DNA from: Microbacterium keratanolyticum
Lineage (GTDB): Bacteria; Actinomycetota; Actinomycetes; Actinomycetales; Microbacteriaceae
Direction of reading: 5' to 3'
Length of the DNA: 64,000 nucleotides
Assembly: GCF_016907255.1 (NCBI RefSeq)
Contig: NZ_JAFBBQ010000001.1
Span: 2,790,001 to 2,854,000, forward strand
This document shows, piece by piece, positions 8,521 through 16,917 of this stretch. Every line of letters begins with the position of its first letter. Positions within the stretch are counted from its first letter, which is position 1. A model generated the notes under the pieces. The model had not been told where the DNA came from. It did not search any database and was given only the letters and a program-made list of their open reading frames with translations. The translations under genes and the position numbers were made by a program.

Positions 8521-9132
8521 ATGCCTCTCATCGCGCTCACCGGCGGAATCGCATCCGGAAAATCGACGATCGCGCGACGCCTCGGCGAGCTCGGTGCCGT
8601 CATCGTGGATGCGGATCGGATCGTGCGGGAGGTCCAGTCGGCCGGATCACCCGTGCTGGCGCAGATCGCCGAGACGTTCGGGGAAGAGGTCCTGCATGAG
8701 GATGGCTCCCTCGACCGCGTGGCCCTCGGCGCGCGCGTGTTCGGTGACGCGGAGGCGCTGCAGAGTCTGAACCACATCGTCCATCCCGCGGTACGTGCGG
8801 AGTCGCAACGTCAGTTCGATGCTGCCTTTGCGGCGGACCCCCTCGCGGTCGTCGTGTATGACGTGCCGCTCTTGAAGGAAGCGCGGTCGGAGGATCCGTG
8901 GGATCTGATCGTCGTCGCGGATGCGCCGGCGGCATTGCGCGCACGTCGTCTGGTCGATCTCCGCGGCATGACGGCGGATGATGCGCAGGCGCGAATATCG
9001 GCGCAGGTATCCGATGCCGAACGGCGCGAGATTGCGGATGTCGTCATCGACACCTCGGGGGATCTTTCGCAGACCGAGCAGCAGGTGGATGCGTTGTGGG
9101 GACGAATTCACGGGAGAACAGGAGAACTCTGA
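8521..9132 (+). CDS. coaE: Dephospho-CoA kinase
   Basis: ATP-dependent kinase for the last step of coenzyme A synthesis (dephospho-CoA to CoA), cytoplasmic. 203 residues. The P-loop GGIASGKST is at about residues 8-16, and DADRIVREV and YDVPLLKE correspond to conserved CoaE positions. Start ATG at 8521 behind AAAGGA. The rpsA-coaE-uvrB neighbourhood is conserved in actinobacteria, here interrupted by the exported protein at 9330. A strong terminator follows. Confidence 0.95.
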   Translation: MPLIALTGGIASGKSTIARRLGELGAVIVDADRIVREVQSAGSPVLAQIAETFGEEVLHEDGSLDRVALGARVFGDAEALQSLNHIVHPAVRAESQRQFDAAFAADPLAVVVYDVPLLKEARSEDPWDLIVVADAPAALRARRLVDLRGMTADDAQARISAQVSDAERREIADVVIDTSGDLSQTEQQVDALWGRIHGRTGEL

Positions 9133-9134
9133 GG

Positions 9135-9166
9135 TCGCGCCACACCCGTGTGGCGCGATTTGTTTT
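9135..9166 (+). terminator. Rho-independent terminator of coaE
   Basis: Ten-base-pair perfect GC-rich stem (TCGCGCCACA / TGTGGCGCGA) with a CCCG loop, followed by TTTGTTTT. One of the few terminators here with a real T-tract. Confidence 0.93.
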
Positions 9167-9329
9167 GACCCCTGCCGATTTGCTATCCTGGTAGATAGGG
9201 GAGCGCCACAATAGGGGTCGGCGCACATTTACTTCCCGCCCGCATGCCGCGGGCGCGGTCTCATTGGGGAACGTGCTGTCGCGCGCATCGGGCTCATACT
9301 CATGCAGTATCTACCCGAATGGATGCTTG

Positions 9330-9845
9330 ATGGACGTTACTAAGAGTGCCGGTTTGTCGCGCCGTACGATCGTGAAGGGGGCGGCCTGGTCGGTGCCCGT
9401 CATTGCGGCAGCCGTGGCAGTGCCGATGGCAGCGGCGAGCGCGATCCCCGGCAACAACGCCAATTACCACTGGCAGGGGGAGTCGCAGGAGAACTGGTCA
9501 ACGCTCACGAATGACACATGGTCGGCGCAGATCGTGCCGAACTCTCCTGTTTCGGGAGCAGCGATTTCGATCACCGTGGTGTTCAACCAGCCCGTGACCT
9601 TGTCCGCGATCGTGACGAACAACCCCACATGGAGTGGGCCGCAGTTGAACTCGACGGCGACGTCCTTCACGTTCACGCAGCCGACCGGTGGCTGGGGCCA
9701 CAACCTGACGTTCTCGTTCACGTTCCCTCCGGGGGCGGCCGGGTCAACGCTCACGTCGAGCGGGGTCATGTTCATCACGCCGAGCAGTGCCGCGGAGTGG
9801 ACTGCCGAAGCGGCGGTGAACAGCCTGACGCTGGCGGCCCGCTAG
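9330..9845 (+). CDS. Tat-exported protein of unknown function
   Basis: Predicted exported protein of 171 residues. The N-terminus MDVTKSAGLSRRTIVKGAAW is a twin-arginine signal (SRRTIVKG, then SVPVIAAAVAVPMAAASA) with likely cleavage near ASA-IP at about residue 38. The mature part is rich in Ser, Thr, Asn and Trp, with alternating hydrophobic positions (ISITVVFNQPVTLSAIV, SFTFTQPTGGW, LTFSFTFPPG) that suggest a single beta-sandwich domain. It has no cysteines after the signal and no known catalytic motif. I do not recognise the family; a cell-surface role is plausible. The ATG at 9330 fits the signal best, although the frame is open from 9264. It has its own upstream region (9167-9329), whose promoter I could not assign. 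Confidence 0.75.
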   Translation: MDVTKSAGLSRRTIVKGAAWSVPVIAAAVAVPMAAASAIPGNNANYHWQGESQENWSTLTNDTWSAQIVPNSPVSGAAISITVVFNQPVTLSAIVTNNPTWSGPQLNSTATSFTFTQPTGGWGHNLTFSFTFPPGAAGSTLTSSGVMFITPSSAAEWTAEAAVNSLTLAAR

Positions 9846-9887
9846 ATTCGCTGAGTCGCGGAGCACGGATGCGCCCGTGGCGCCCCG

Positions 9888-9910
9888 ATGTCTGTGGCCC
9901 CTCGTAGGCT
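9888..9910 (+). promoter_or_regulatory. RecA-NDp/PafBC-type DNA-damage promoter of uvrB
   Basis: ATGTCTGTGG at 9888-9897, a 7-base spacer, then TAGGCT at 9905-9910, 6 bases before the uvrB ATG. The mycobacterial RecA-NDp consensus is TTGTCRGTGG, a short spacer, then TAN3T; it is activated by PafBC. The same element precedes uvrA and clpX here. Confidence 0.8.
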
Positions 9911-9916
9911 GGATGC

Positions 9917-11989
9917 ATGCAACCCACGCGCAGTGTTCGACCGTTCGAGGTCATCAGTGAGTACGAGCCGGCGGGTGACCAGCCCCAGGCGATCGCCGAG
10001 CTGGCGGCGCGCATCAACGCGGGTGAGACCGATGTCGTGCTCCTCGGTGCGACGGGTACCGGAAAGTCGGCGACGACAGCGTGGCTTGTCGAGCAGGTGC
10101 AGCGTCCCACGCTCGTGCTCGCCCACAATAAGACACTCGCCGCTCAACTGGCGAACGAGTTCCGTGAACTCATGCCCAACAATGCCGTCGAGTACTTCGT
10201 CTCGTACTACGACTACTACCAGCCCGAGGCGTACGTTCCTCAGACCGACACCTTCATCGAGAAGGACTCGTCGATCAACGCCGAGGTCGAGCGTCTTCGC
10301 CATTCCACGACGAACTCGCTTCTGAGTCGCCGCGATGTGGTTGTCGTGTCCACGGTCTCGTGCATCTACGGACTCGGCGCGCCCGAGGAGTACCTGCGCG
10401 CGATGGTCGCGCTTCAAGTGGGGGAGCGGTACGACCGCGATGCGCTGATCCGTCAGTTCATCGCGATGCAGTACAACCGCAACGATGTCGACTTCTCGCG
10501 CGGCAACTTCCGTGTGCGCGGCGACACGATCGAGATCATCCCGGTCTACGAAGAACACGCCATTCGGATCGAACTCTTCGGAGACGAGATCGAGGCGCTG
10601 TACTCGCTGCACCCTCTCACGGGTGACGTCATCGAGCGTCTTGATGCCGTGCCGATCTTCCCTGCGTCGCACTATGTCGCGGGCACGGATGTGATCCAGC
10701 GCTCAATCGGCACGATCGAGCAAGAGCTGGAGGAGCGCCTGGTCGAGTTCGAACGTCAGGGGAAGCTCCTTGAGGCGCAGCGCCTGCGCATGCGAACGAC
10801 GTTCGACTTGGAGATGCTGCAGCAGCTGGGCTTCTGCTCCGGCATCGAGAACTATTCGCGGCATATGGACGGACGCGAAGCGGGAGAGCCGCCGCACACC
10901 CTGCTCGACTTCTTCCCCGACGACTTCCTGTTGGTCATCGACGAATCGCATGTGACCGTGCCGCAGATCGGCGCGATGTACGAGGGGGATGCCTCGCGCA
11001 AGCGCACCCTCGTCGACCACGGCTTCCGCCTCCCGAGCGCCATGGACAACCGTCCGCTGCGGTGGGATGAGTTCAAGAGCAAGATCGGTCAGACGGTCTA
11101 CCTGTCGGCGACACCCGGCAAGTATGAGATGGGCATCGCTGACGGCGTTGTCGAGCAGATCATCCGGCCCACCGGGCTCGTCGATCCGCACATCATCGTC
11201 AAGCCTTCCAAGGGGCAGATCGACGATCTTCTGGAGCAGATCCGTCTTCGTGTCGATCGCGACGAGCGCGTGCTCGTGACGACCCTGACGAAGAAGATGG
11301 CCGAAGAGCTCACCGACTTCCTCGGTGAGCACGGCGTACGCGTGCGGTATCTGCATTCCGACGTCGACACGCTGCGCCGGGTCGAGCTGCTCACCGAGTT
11401 GCGTGCCGGCGTCTACGACGTGCTCGTCGGCATCAACCTGCTTCGTGAAGGACTCGACCTGCCCGAGGTCTCCCTGGTCGCGATTCTCGACGCCGACAAG
11501 GAGGGTTTCCTGCGCTCAGGAACGTCGCTCATTCAGACCATCGGGCGTGCCGCGCGAAACGTCTCGGGCGAAGTGCACATGTATGCAGACAAGATGACCG
11601 ACTCGATGGCGAAGGCGATCGAAGAGACAGAGCGTCGCCGCGAGAAGCAGATCGCGTACAACACCGAGCACGGCATCGATCCGCAGCCCCTGCGCAAGCG
11701 AATCGCAGACATCACAGAAGTTCTGGCGCGCGAGAGCGCGGATACCGCCGACATGCTCGCAAAGAAGGGGCGCGCCAGCGGCAAGGGCAAGTCACCCACA
11801 CCGAACCTTCGTCGCAGCGGGATCGCCGCAGAGGGTGCGGCGCAGCTGGAGGCCACGATCGCGGATCTCTCTCAGCAGATGCTCTCGGCTGCGGGCGAGC
11901 TCAAGTTCGAGCTGGCGGCCCGGCTGCGCGACGAGGTGCAGGATCTGAAGAAGGAGCTTCGTGCCATGGAGAAGGCAGGGCACGCCTGA
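9917..11989 (+). CDS. uvrB: Excinuclease ABC subunit B
   Basis: DNA-damage-verifying helicase-like subunit of UvrABC nucleotide excision repair; it is loaded by UvrA and recruits UvrC. 690 residues. The Walker A is [14 protein letters not shown], and the beta-hairpin region [20 protein letters not shown] is present. The DESH Walker B, SATPG, and GRAARNVSG motif VI follow. A C-terminal UVR domain (about 650-685) ends the protein. The ATG at 9917 lies 6 bases after a TAGGCT -10, so it is probably leaderless, and the promoter upstream is of the PafBC type. Confidence 0.98.
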   Translation: MQPTRSVRPFEVISEYEPAGDQPQAIAELAARINAGETDVVLLGATGTGKSATTAWLVEQVQRPTLVLAHNKTLAAQLANEFRELMPNNAVEYFVSYYDYYQPEAYVPQTDTFIEKDSSINAEVERLRHSTTNSLLSRRDVVVVSTVSCIYGLGAPEEYLRAMVALQVGERYDRDALIRQFIAMQYNRNDVDFSRGNFRVRGDTIEIIPVYEEHAIRIELFGDEIEALYSLHPLTGDVIERLDAVPIFPASHYVAGTDVIQRSIGTIEQELEERLVEFERQGKLLEAQRLRMRTTFDLEMLQQLGFCSGIENYSRHMDGREAGEPPHTLLDFFPDDFLLVIDESHVTVPQIGAMYEGDASRKRTLVDHGFRLPSAMDNRPLRWDEFKSKIGQTVYLSATPGKYEMGIADGVVEQIIRPTGLVDPHIIVKPSKGQIDDLLEQIRLRVDRDERVLVTTLTKKMAEELTDFLGEHGVRVRYLHSDVDTLRRVELLTELRAGVYDVLVGINLLREGLDLPEVSLVAILDADKEGFLRSGTSLIQTIGRAARNVSGEVHMYADKMTDSMAKAIEETERRREKQIAYNTEHGIDPQPLRKRIADITEVLARESADTADMLAKKGRASGKGKSPTPNLRRSGIAAEGAAQLEATIADLSQQMLSAAGELKFELAARLRDEVQDLKKELRAMEKAGHA

Positions 11990-11999
11990 GCAGAGATCG

Positions 12000-12242
12000 T
12001 TAGCTGGGGCAGTGCATGAGGGGCTTCGGCCCCGATCGGTCGATCGTGTGCTCGGTCATCGGATGTCCGCAGAGCGGGCAGGCGCGCTGTGCGCGCTCGG
12101 ATGCCGACGGAGGCGGCGTGGCCTCGTACGGGCCGACCGAGGCGGGGCCCGCCCAGCGGATGAGAGTGCGATTGAGCCAGTTGTACAGTCCACCGGCCTC
12201 ACGGATGCGGTCACGAAGAGGAACGTGCGAGGAATCGCTCAT
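12000..12242 (-). CDS. Small zinc-ribbon-like protein
   Basis: Eighty-residue protein of unknown function. The C-terminal part carries CPLCGHPM and, about 17 residues later, MHCPS, a likely C-x2-C...(H)C zinc ribbon; the N-terminal half is a short basic helix (LRDRIREAGGLYNWLNRTLIRW). Start ATG at 12242 with TACACT 7 bases upstream on its strand, so it is probably leaderless. It is divergent from the OhrR-like regulator and shares its intergenic region (12243-12306) with the palindromic site at 12267-12280. Co-regulation is inference. Confidence 0.75.
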   Translation of the reverse strand: MSDSSHVPLRDRIREAGGLYNWLNRTLIRWAGPASVGPYEATPPPSASERAQRACPLCGHPMTEHTIDRSGPKPLMHCPS

Positions 12243-12266
12243 GGTTGAAAGTGTACGCTCATTTTC

Positions 12267-12280
12267 ATTAGTCCACTAAT
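12267..12280. promoter_or_regulatory. Putative operator of the OhrR-like regulator
   Basis: Perfect palindrome ATTAGT-CC-ACTAAT centred between the divergent zinc-ribbon gene and the MarR/OhrR-like gene. It is AT-rich against a GC-rich background and ends 15 bases before the TATGAT -10 of the regulator. Its size and symmetry suit a MarR-family dimer. Confidence 0.65.
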
Positions 12281-12306
12281 CATTAGCGTGCGTCTATGAT
12301 GGACGT

Positions 12307-12753
12307 ATGACGAACGCGACCACAGACGACCTGCTCAAGCTGGAGAACCAACTGTGTTTCGCGCTTGTCACTGCCGCGCGGAATGTGGTCTCCATCTACC
12401 GCCCGATCCTTGAGCCACTGGGACTCACGCATCCGCAGTACCTCGTGATGCTCGCGCTCTGGGAGCGTTCGCCTCGTTCGTTGACCGATCTGGCGAACGA
12501 CCTGGCCCTCGATCCGGCGACGGCCTCACCCCTCGTCAAACGTCTCGAGGCCGACGGCCGCGTGGTGCGTCAGCGCAGCGGTGAAGACGAGCGACGGCTC
12601 GACATCGCCCTCACCGAAGACGGCCGCGCACTACGGGCGCAGGCGACACATGTGCCGGGCAAGGTGATGGCTGCGGTGCAGATGAATCTGGAAGAGATCG
12701 GTGCGTTGCGGGACGGGATTTCACAGTTCGTGGGGCGCACCACCGAGCGGTAG
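12307..12753 (+). CDS. MarR-family regulator, OhrR-like redox sensor
   Basis: Winged-helix repressor of 148 residues. The N-terminus LENQLCFALVTAARNV matches OhrR proteins, whose reactive cysteine in the same LCFAL motif senses organic hydroperoxides; here it is Cys17. The wing helix region LTDLANDLALDPATASPLVKRLEADGRV is canonical MarR. OhrR normally represses ohr (peroxide reductase), but no ohr gene lies in the window. The nearest possible target is the divergent zinc-ribbon gene or its own gene. A TATGAT -10 lies 6 bases before the ATG (leaderless pattern). Sensor function is by family; targets are inferred. Confidence 0.88.
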   Translation: MTNATTDDLLKLENQLCFALVTAARNVVSIYRPILEPLGLTHPQYLVMLALWERSPRSLTDLANDLALDPATASPLVKRLEADGRVVRQRSGEDERRLDIALTEDGRALRAQATHVPGKVMAAVQMNLEEIGALRDGISQFVGRTTER

Positions 12754-12776
12754 CCGCTTTTGTTAGGGTGACGATC

Positions 12777-13508
12777 ATGCAGAGTCGCCGGAGCCCATCA
12801 ACGGTGGCCTGGTCGACTTCCCTCATCGCAGGTGTCGTCATCGTCGCGCTCTTCGCGATCCTCACGCTGCTGACACGTGTGCAGGGCGTTCCGGTCTTCA
12901 CACCACCAGACTTCGTGCTCCCTGAGGGAGTCTCCCCGTTCCCGGAGTCCACCGAAGGGCCGGCAGAGGTCGTCGAGCCACCACGGCGAGAGGATGCGCC
13001 GTTCCTCACGGTCCTGATCAACATCCTCATGGCGGGGGCGATCGCGGCGGTGCTCGTCGCGACCGCGTTCCTGATCCGCTGGCTTTTGCGTGTGATCCGT
13101 GATGCCTGGAACGAGCGACGCCTTCGGCTTCAGGGGGCCGCAGGCGTCGGTGTGGACGTCGTCGCCGAGCCGGTCGCCGAGGCTGCGATAGACGCGCCGG
13201 TCATGAGGCGAGGCATCAGTGGCGCCCTCGCCTCGTTCAACGAGGAGGCGGTGGCGAGCGATGCGATCGTCGCGGCGTGGGTGGGTCTGGAAGAGACAGC
13301 GCGCGATGCCGGTATCGTGCGGGGAAGGTCCGAGACGCCTGCGGAGTTCACGTTGCGCCTCATCATCCGCACCGAGGCTATTCGCGAGCCGGCCGAAGCA
13401 CTGCTTCGTGCGTATGAGAAGGTCCGCTTCGGAGGCGGAGTGGCCACGGAAGCGGACCGGCATGCTGCTCGTGCCGCGCTGCACGCCATCGAGGAAGGAT
13501 GGAAGTGA
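12777..13508 (+). CDS. DUF4129-type membrane protein
   Basis: Membrane protein of 243 residues: one N-terminal helix (about 15-36), a Pro/Glu-rich outer loop, a second helix (about 80-103), then a soluble C-terminal domain ending RAALHAIEEGWK. The C-terminal half, with ETPAEFTLRL and ALLRAYEKVRFGGG, fits the DUF4129 domain found beside MoxR and DUF58 genes. Chosen start is the ATG at 12777, 7 bases after a TAGGGT -10 box. An in-frame GTG at 12768 would lie inside that promoter. First gene of a five-gene operon whose members overlap by 1-4 bases. Confidence 0.82.
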   Translation: MQSRRSPSTVAWSTSLIAGVVIVALFAILTLLTRVQGVPVFTPPDFVLPEGVSPFPESTEGPAEVVEPPRREDAPFLTVLINILMAGAIAAVLVATAFLIRWLLRVIRDAWNERRLRLQGAAGVGVDVVAEPVAEAAIDAPVMRRGISGALASFNEEAVASDAIVAAWVGLEETARDAGIVRGRSETPAEFTLRLIIRTEAIREPAEALLRAYEKVRFGGGVATEADRHAARAALHAIEEGWK

Positions 13509-14065
13509 TGGCTCCGGGTCCTCGCGCATTCTGGGCGTCCGTCGGCCTTCCACTGTTCGTCGCCATCTTCGTCACGATCGCACTCGTGCTCACCGGTGTG
13601 GAGCTGCCCTTCGCTCTTGCCTGGGCGGTGCTTCTCTCGACCATCGTCATCGCACGCCGCGCATCTTCGCCCGCAAGCGAACCCGGCTGGCCGCCAGCGC
13701 ATAAGCAGGTCGTCGTCGTGCGCGGATCGGAAGTCTCGCGTCTCGCGTGGTCGTTCGCCGGTCGCAACGGTGTCGCGGGCCCCACAATCGTCCGACGTGT
13801 CCGAAATCTGCTGCGTCGTCGCCTCGCGCACCGCGGGATCGACGTGGATGATCCCGCGCAGTTCGCGCAGGCGGACGCGATTCTCGGAGACGGCGTTCGT
13901 GCGGGGCTGTTCCACCACCAGATCATGCGCGCCGACATCGAGCGAGCACTCGATGCGATCGAGCGGCTGCCACGGACGACACAGTCAGCGGAGCCATCGC
14001 TGCCCGCGCATCCGAATGCTGATGCGTCCACCACACCCGATCACCCAGCGAAGGAAGACCGATGA
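13508..14065 (+). CDS. Membrane protein of the MoxR operon, unknown function
   Basis: 185 residues with two adjacent N-terminal hydrophobic segments (about 8-28 and 31-48) and a soluble C-terminal region (VRRVRNLLRRRLAHRGIDVDD, then a Ser/Pro/Ala-rich tail). It overlaps the preceding stop as TGATG. An alternative in-frame ATG at 13499 adds three residues. Unknown proteins of this size often lie between DUF4129 and MoxR genes in actinobacteria. It probably belongs to the same envelope-associated system. Confidence 0.75.
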   Translation: MAPGPRAFWASVGLPLFVAIFVTIALVLTGVELPFALAWAVLLSTIVIARRASSPASEPGWPPAHKQVVVVRGSEVSRLAWSFAGRNGVAGPTIVRRVRNLLRRRLAHRGIDVDDPAQFAQADAILGDGVRAGLFHHQIMRADIERALDAIERLPRTTQSAEPSLPAHPNADASTTPDHPAKEDR

Positions 14066-15039
14066 CATTCACCGACATCTCGCAGGTCGCCGCGACCGGA
14101 CAGCAGATCCTTGATCGCGTGCGCACGGTCGTGGTGGGCATGGACGACACCCTTGAGATCGCGCTCGGAGCGATTCTCGCGGGCGGTCATGTGCTCTTCG
14201 AAGACGTCCCGGGGCTCGGAAAGACGCTCGCCGCGCGCAGCATGGCCGCAGCGCTCGGCCTCGACTTCCGCCGCCTGCAGTGCACGCCGGACATGCTTCC
14301 GGGCGACGTGACGGGGTCGTTCGTGTACGCACCGGATTCCGGTTCTTTTGTCTTCCGGGAAGGGCCGATCTTCACCGGCCTCCTGCTCGCCGACGAGATC
14401 AACCGCACCACACCGAAGACCCAGTCCGCGATGCTCGAGGCGATGGCGGAGGGACAGGTGACTGTCGAGGGAACGCGCTTCCCGCTGCCGGTGCCGTTCC
14501 ACGTGATCGCGACGTCGAACCCCATCGAGTACGAAGGCACGTACGCGCTTCCCGAAGCTCAGCTCGATCGCTTCATGGTGCGTCTCTCCCCGGGATACCC
14601 GAGCGAACAGGGCGAGGTCGACATCCTGGTCGGCCGGGTGCAGCGGCAGGCGGAGATTGCGACTGTCGAACCGGTCATCGACGCCGCGACCGTGCGTGAG
14701 ATGCAGCTCGCGGTCGAGCGCATTCACGTGGACGCGGATCTGGCGCGCTACTGCGTCGAGCTCGTGCGCGCGACCCGTGGTGCGCCGAACGTTGAGGTGG
14801 GCGCCTCGCCGCGCGGCTCGCTCGCACTCATGCTGCTCGGCCGCGCGCTGGCTGCGCTCGATGGCCGGGACTACGTCCGTCCCGATGACATCAAGCGCGT
14901 CGCGGTCCCCGTTCTCGCGCATCGTCTCACATTGACACCGCAGGCCTGGGCGCAGGGTGCGTCGCCAGCGGATGTCGTGCGCCGGGTCGTGGCCGAAGTG
15001 CCGGTGCCGCCGACCGTGGCCGTCACTGCCGAGAGATGA
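14062..15039 (+). CDS. MoxR-family AAA+ ATPase
   Basis: Cytoplasmic AAA+ chaperone-like ATPase of the MoxR family, 325 residues. The Walker A is EDVPGLGKTLAAR at about residues 48-60, the Walker B is LLADEINRTTPKTQ, sensor 1 is VIATSNPIEYEGTYALPEAQ, and the arginine finger region is QLDRFMVRLSPGYP. MoxR ATPases work with DUF58 proteins that carry a degenerate von Willebrand A-type fold, here the next gene. Start overlaps the previous stop in ATGA, and its own stop overlaps the next start in ATGA. Confidence 0.95.
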   Translation: MTFTDISQVAATGQQILDRVRTVVVGMDDTLEIALGAILAGGHVLFEDVPGLGKTLAARSMAAALGLDFRRLQCTPDMLPGDVTGSFVYAPDSGSFVFREGPIFTGLLLADEINRTTPKTQSAMLEAMAEGQVTVEGTRFPLPVPFHVIATSNPIEYEGTYALPEAQLDRFMVRLSPGYPSEQGEVDILVGRVQRQAEIATVEPVIDAATVREMQLAVERIHVDADLARYCVELVRATRGAPNVEVGASPRGSLALMLLGRALAALDGRDYVRPDDIKRVAVPVLAHRLTLTPQAWAQGASPADVVRRVVAEVPVPPTVAVTAER

Positions 15040-16331
15040 GCGTCCATGACGCGCGGTTGACGTGGCACCGCACACTTTCCGCGACTCTCGGAGCCGGTGT
15101 CGCAGCGGTGATCGCCGGACTTGGCATGATGTGGGGGCAGCCGGCAGTCGTGATCGTCGCGATGCCGATTGCGCTGTTGAGCCTTCGGGCGTTCACCCGA
15201 CCCGTCACGGACGCCGCACTCACGCTGACCGTCGACACCGGCCCGCAGAAGGCCGAAGCGACGGACACGGGGACGCATGCATCGCGCGTCGAAAGCACGA
15301 TCGGAGTGGAGAGCGATGCAGAGCTTGTCCAGCTCTCCATCGCGCAGTCCGGGCGGCGGCCGCATCAGATCCTGGTGCGCGGCGACGGCGGCGTTGTACG
15401 GACACGCGCGCGGCTGCTGCATTCGGGGCCGGACACGATGCACGCGATCGTGGCGCGCGCTGTCACTGATGGTGGACAACGGGTCACCAGTGCCAGCGCT
15501 GAGGTCAGCGAGCCCTGGAATGCGTCCCCGCCGACGCGTCGCCTGGGAGTCCTGCCTCTCTCTCCGCATCTGAGAGGGATGCATGGCGCGCATGAGGGTC
15601 GTCGCCCCGGGCAAGGTGGCGATTTCCGAGACATCCACCCGTTCGCCCCCGGAGACGAGCTGCGTCGGGTGGATTGGCGCGCCACAGCCCGTCTCGCACG
15701 TCGCCCGGGTGACATGTTCGTACGGCGTTCGAACACGCTGAGCGACGCATCGATCGTCATCATCATCGACACGGCCGATGACCTCGGTCGTGTCGTCGCC
15801 AGCTGGGGCAAGGGTCTGCCAGAGCGCAGCGGAGTGACCTCGCTCGATTTCGCCCGTGAGGCTGCTCGATCGGTCGCCACGGCGGCGATCGAGAACGGAG
15901 ACCGCGTGGCGCTGCATGAGCTCGTCATGGGTGGGCGGTCCGTGCGCAGCGGTGGCGGGACGCGCCACCTCGCCCGTCTCGTGTCGACGATCTCTGCGAT
16001 CGGCGTGCACGGTGAAGACACATCGTTCCGGCGCACTCCGCCGGTGCCGCCTGGCTCGGTCATCTACGTTATGTCGACGTTCTTCGAAGGAGCCGCCGCC
16101 CAGATCGCGCTGACCTGGCGTGCGAGCGGTCACCGTGTCGTCGCTGTGGACACACTGCCGCAGCGAGACGACGCACGACTTACTCCAGAGCAGCGAGCGG
16201 GCATGCGCACGGTTCTGGCGGAACGCGATGATGTGTTTCACGATTTGCGGCACACCGGTGTCGATGTGGTGGTCTGGGATGTGGAGACAAACGTCCTGCA
16301 GGCACAGTTCGCCCAACTGGGGCGGATGTGA
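15036..16331 (+). CDS. DUF58-domain membrane protein
   Basis: 431 residues. Two N-terminal transmembrane segments (about 13-33 and 36-50) anchor it, followed by a beta-rich region and the DUF58 signature GGDFRDIHPFAPGDELRRVDW at about 190-210. DUF58 proteins are VWA-like adaptors for MoxR ATPases, thought to act on envelope or metal-containing protein maturation. A later stretch, SIVIIIDTADD, takes the place of the VWA metal site. Start ATG at 15036 overlaps moxR in ATGA. Confidence 0.88.
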   Translation: MSVHDARLTWHRTLSATLGAGVAAVIAGLGMMWGQPAVVIVAMPIALLSLRAFTRPVTDAALTLTVDTGPQKAEATDTGTHASRVESTIGVESDAELVQLSIAQSGRRPHQILVRGDGGVVRTRARLLHSGPDTMHAIVARAVTDGGQRVTSASAEVSEPWNASPPTRRLGVLPLSPHLRGMHGAHEGRRPGQGGDFRDIHPFAPGDELRRVDWRATARLARRPGDMFVRRSNTLSDASIVIIIDTADDLGRVVASWGKGLPERSGVTSLDFAREAARSVATAAIENGDRVALHELVMGGRSVRSGGGTRHLARLVSTISAIGVHGEDTSFRRTPPVPPGSVIYVMSTFFEGAAAQIALTWRASGHRVVAVDTLPQRDDARLTPEQRAGMRTVLAERDDVFHDLRHTGVDVVVWDVETNVLQAQFAQLGRM

Positions 16332-16873
16332 TGATGCGACGCTCCCACTCTCTGCACCCCGGTCCGGCGATCCCCATGATCGTCGTGCGCGCAGCTCTTC
16401 TCGCTGTCATGGTGGGAGGTCTTGTCGTGCTGGTCGCTCCACCGATCTGGTTCTGGATCGGCGTCGTCGCAGCCGTCGCAGCCGTGCTCGACCCGCGTAC
16501 GTGCATGGCGTGGGGCGTGATCGTGATCACCGCATTGGGGCTGATGCTCGGTGCTACCGAGGCCTGGCGGACGGCGCTGGCGCTCGTCGTCGTCACAGCG
16601 ATACATCAGCTGGGAACGCTCACGCAGCTGTTGCCCCTCACCGCGAGCGTGCAGGTCGGCGCCTTTGTTCCGATCCTGAGGTCCTTCTTGATTGTTCAGG
16701 CTGTCGCCCAGCCACTTGCCCTCGTGCTGTTGCTGGGCTGGACGGAGCAGAGTCCGGATGGATCAGCGTGGGCGGCGCCGGCGGCTGCTGCATTGCTGCT
16801 TCTCGTCGTCGCAGGGTTCGCTGTTCTGAGCCGTCGTCCCGCGGGGGAGCGTCCGGGCAGAACGGAGAGTTGA
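16331..16873 (+). CDS. Integral membrane protein, last gene of the MoxR operon
   Basis: 180 residues dominated by hydrophobic helices at about 17-38, 40-55, 60-78, 84-100, 112-138 and 148-166, with a short basic N-terminus (MMMRRSHS or MMRRSHS) and a charged tail. No recognised domain. The start overlaps the DUF58 stop in TGATG; the next codon is also ATG. It occupies the position where transglutaminase-like membrane genes lie in related operons but has no such catalytic domain. Confidence 0.72.
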   Translation: MMRRSHSLHPGPAIPMIVVRAALLAVMVGGLVVLVAPPIWFWIGVVAAVAAVLDPRTCMAWGVIVITALGLMLGATEAWRTALALVVVTAIHQLGTLTQLLPLTASVQVGAFVPILRSFLIVQAVAQPLALVLLLGWTEQSPDGSAWAAPAAAALLLLVVAGFAVLSRRPAGERPGRTES

Positions 16874-16888
16874 GGGCTCCCAGCCGCA

Positions 16889-16911
16889 ATGTCTGTGGCT
16901 CCTCTTAGACT
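16889..16911 (+). promoter_or_regulatory. RecA-NDp/PafBC-type DNA-damage promoter of uvrA
   Basis: ATGTCTGTGG at 16889-16898, 7-base spacer, TAGACT at 16906-16911, 6 bases before the uvrA GTG. It is nearly identical to the uvrB element across 23 bases although the surrounding genes differ, so the two sites are conserved for function. It should drive uvrA and the overlapping uvrC. Confidence 0.8.
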
Positions 16912-16917
16912 TGTCGG

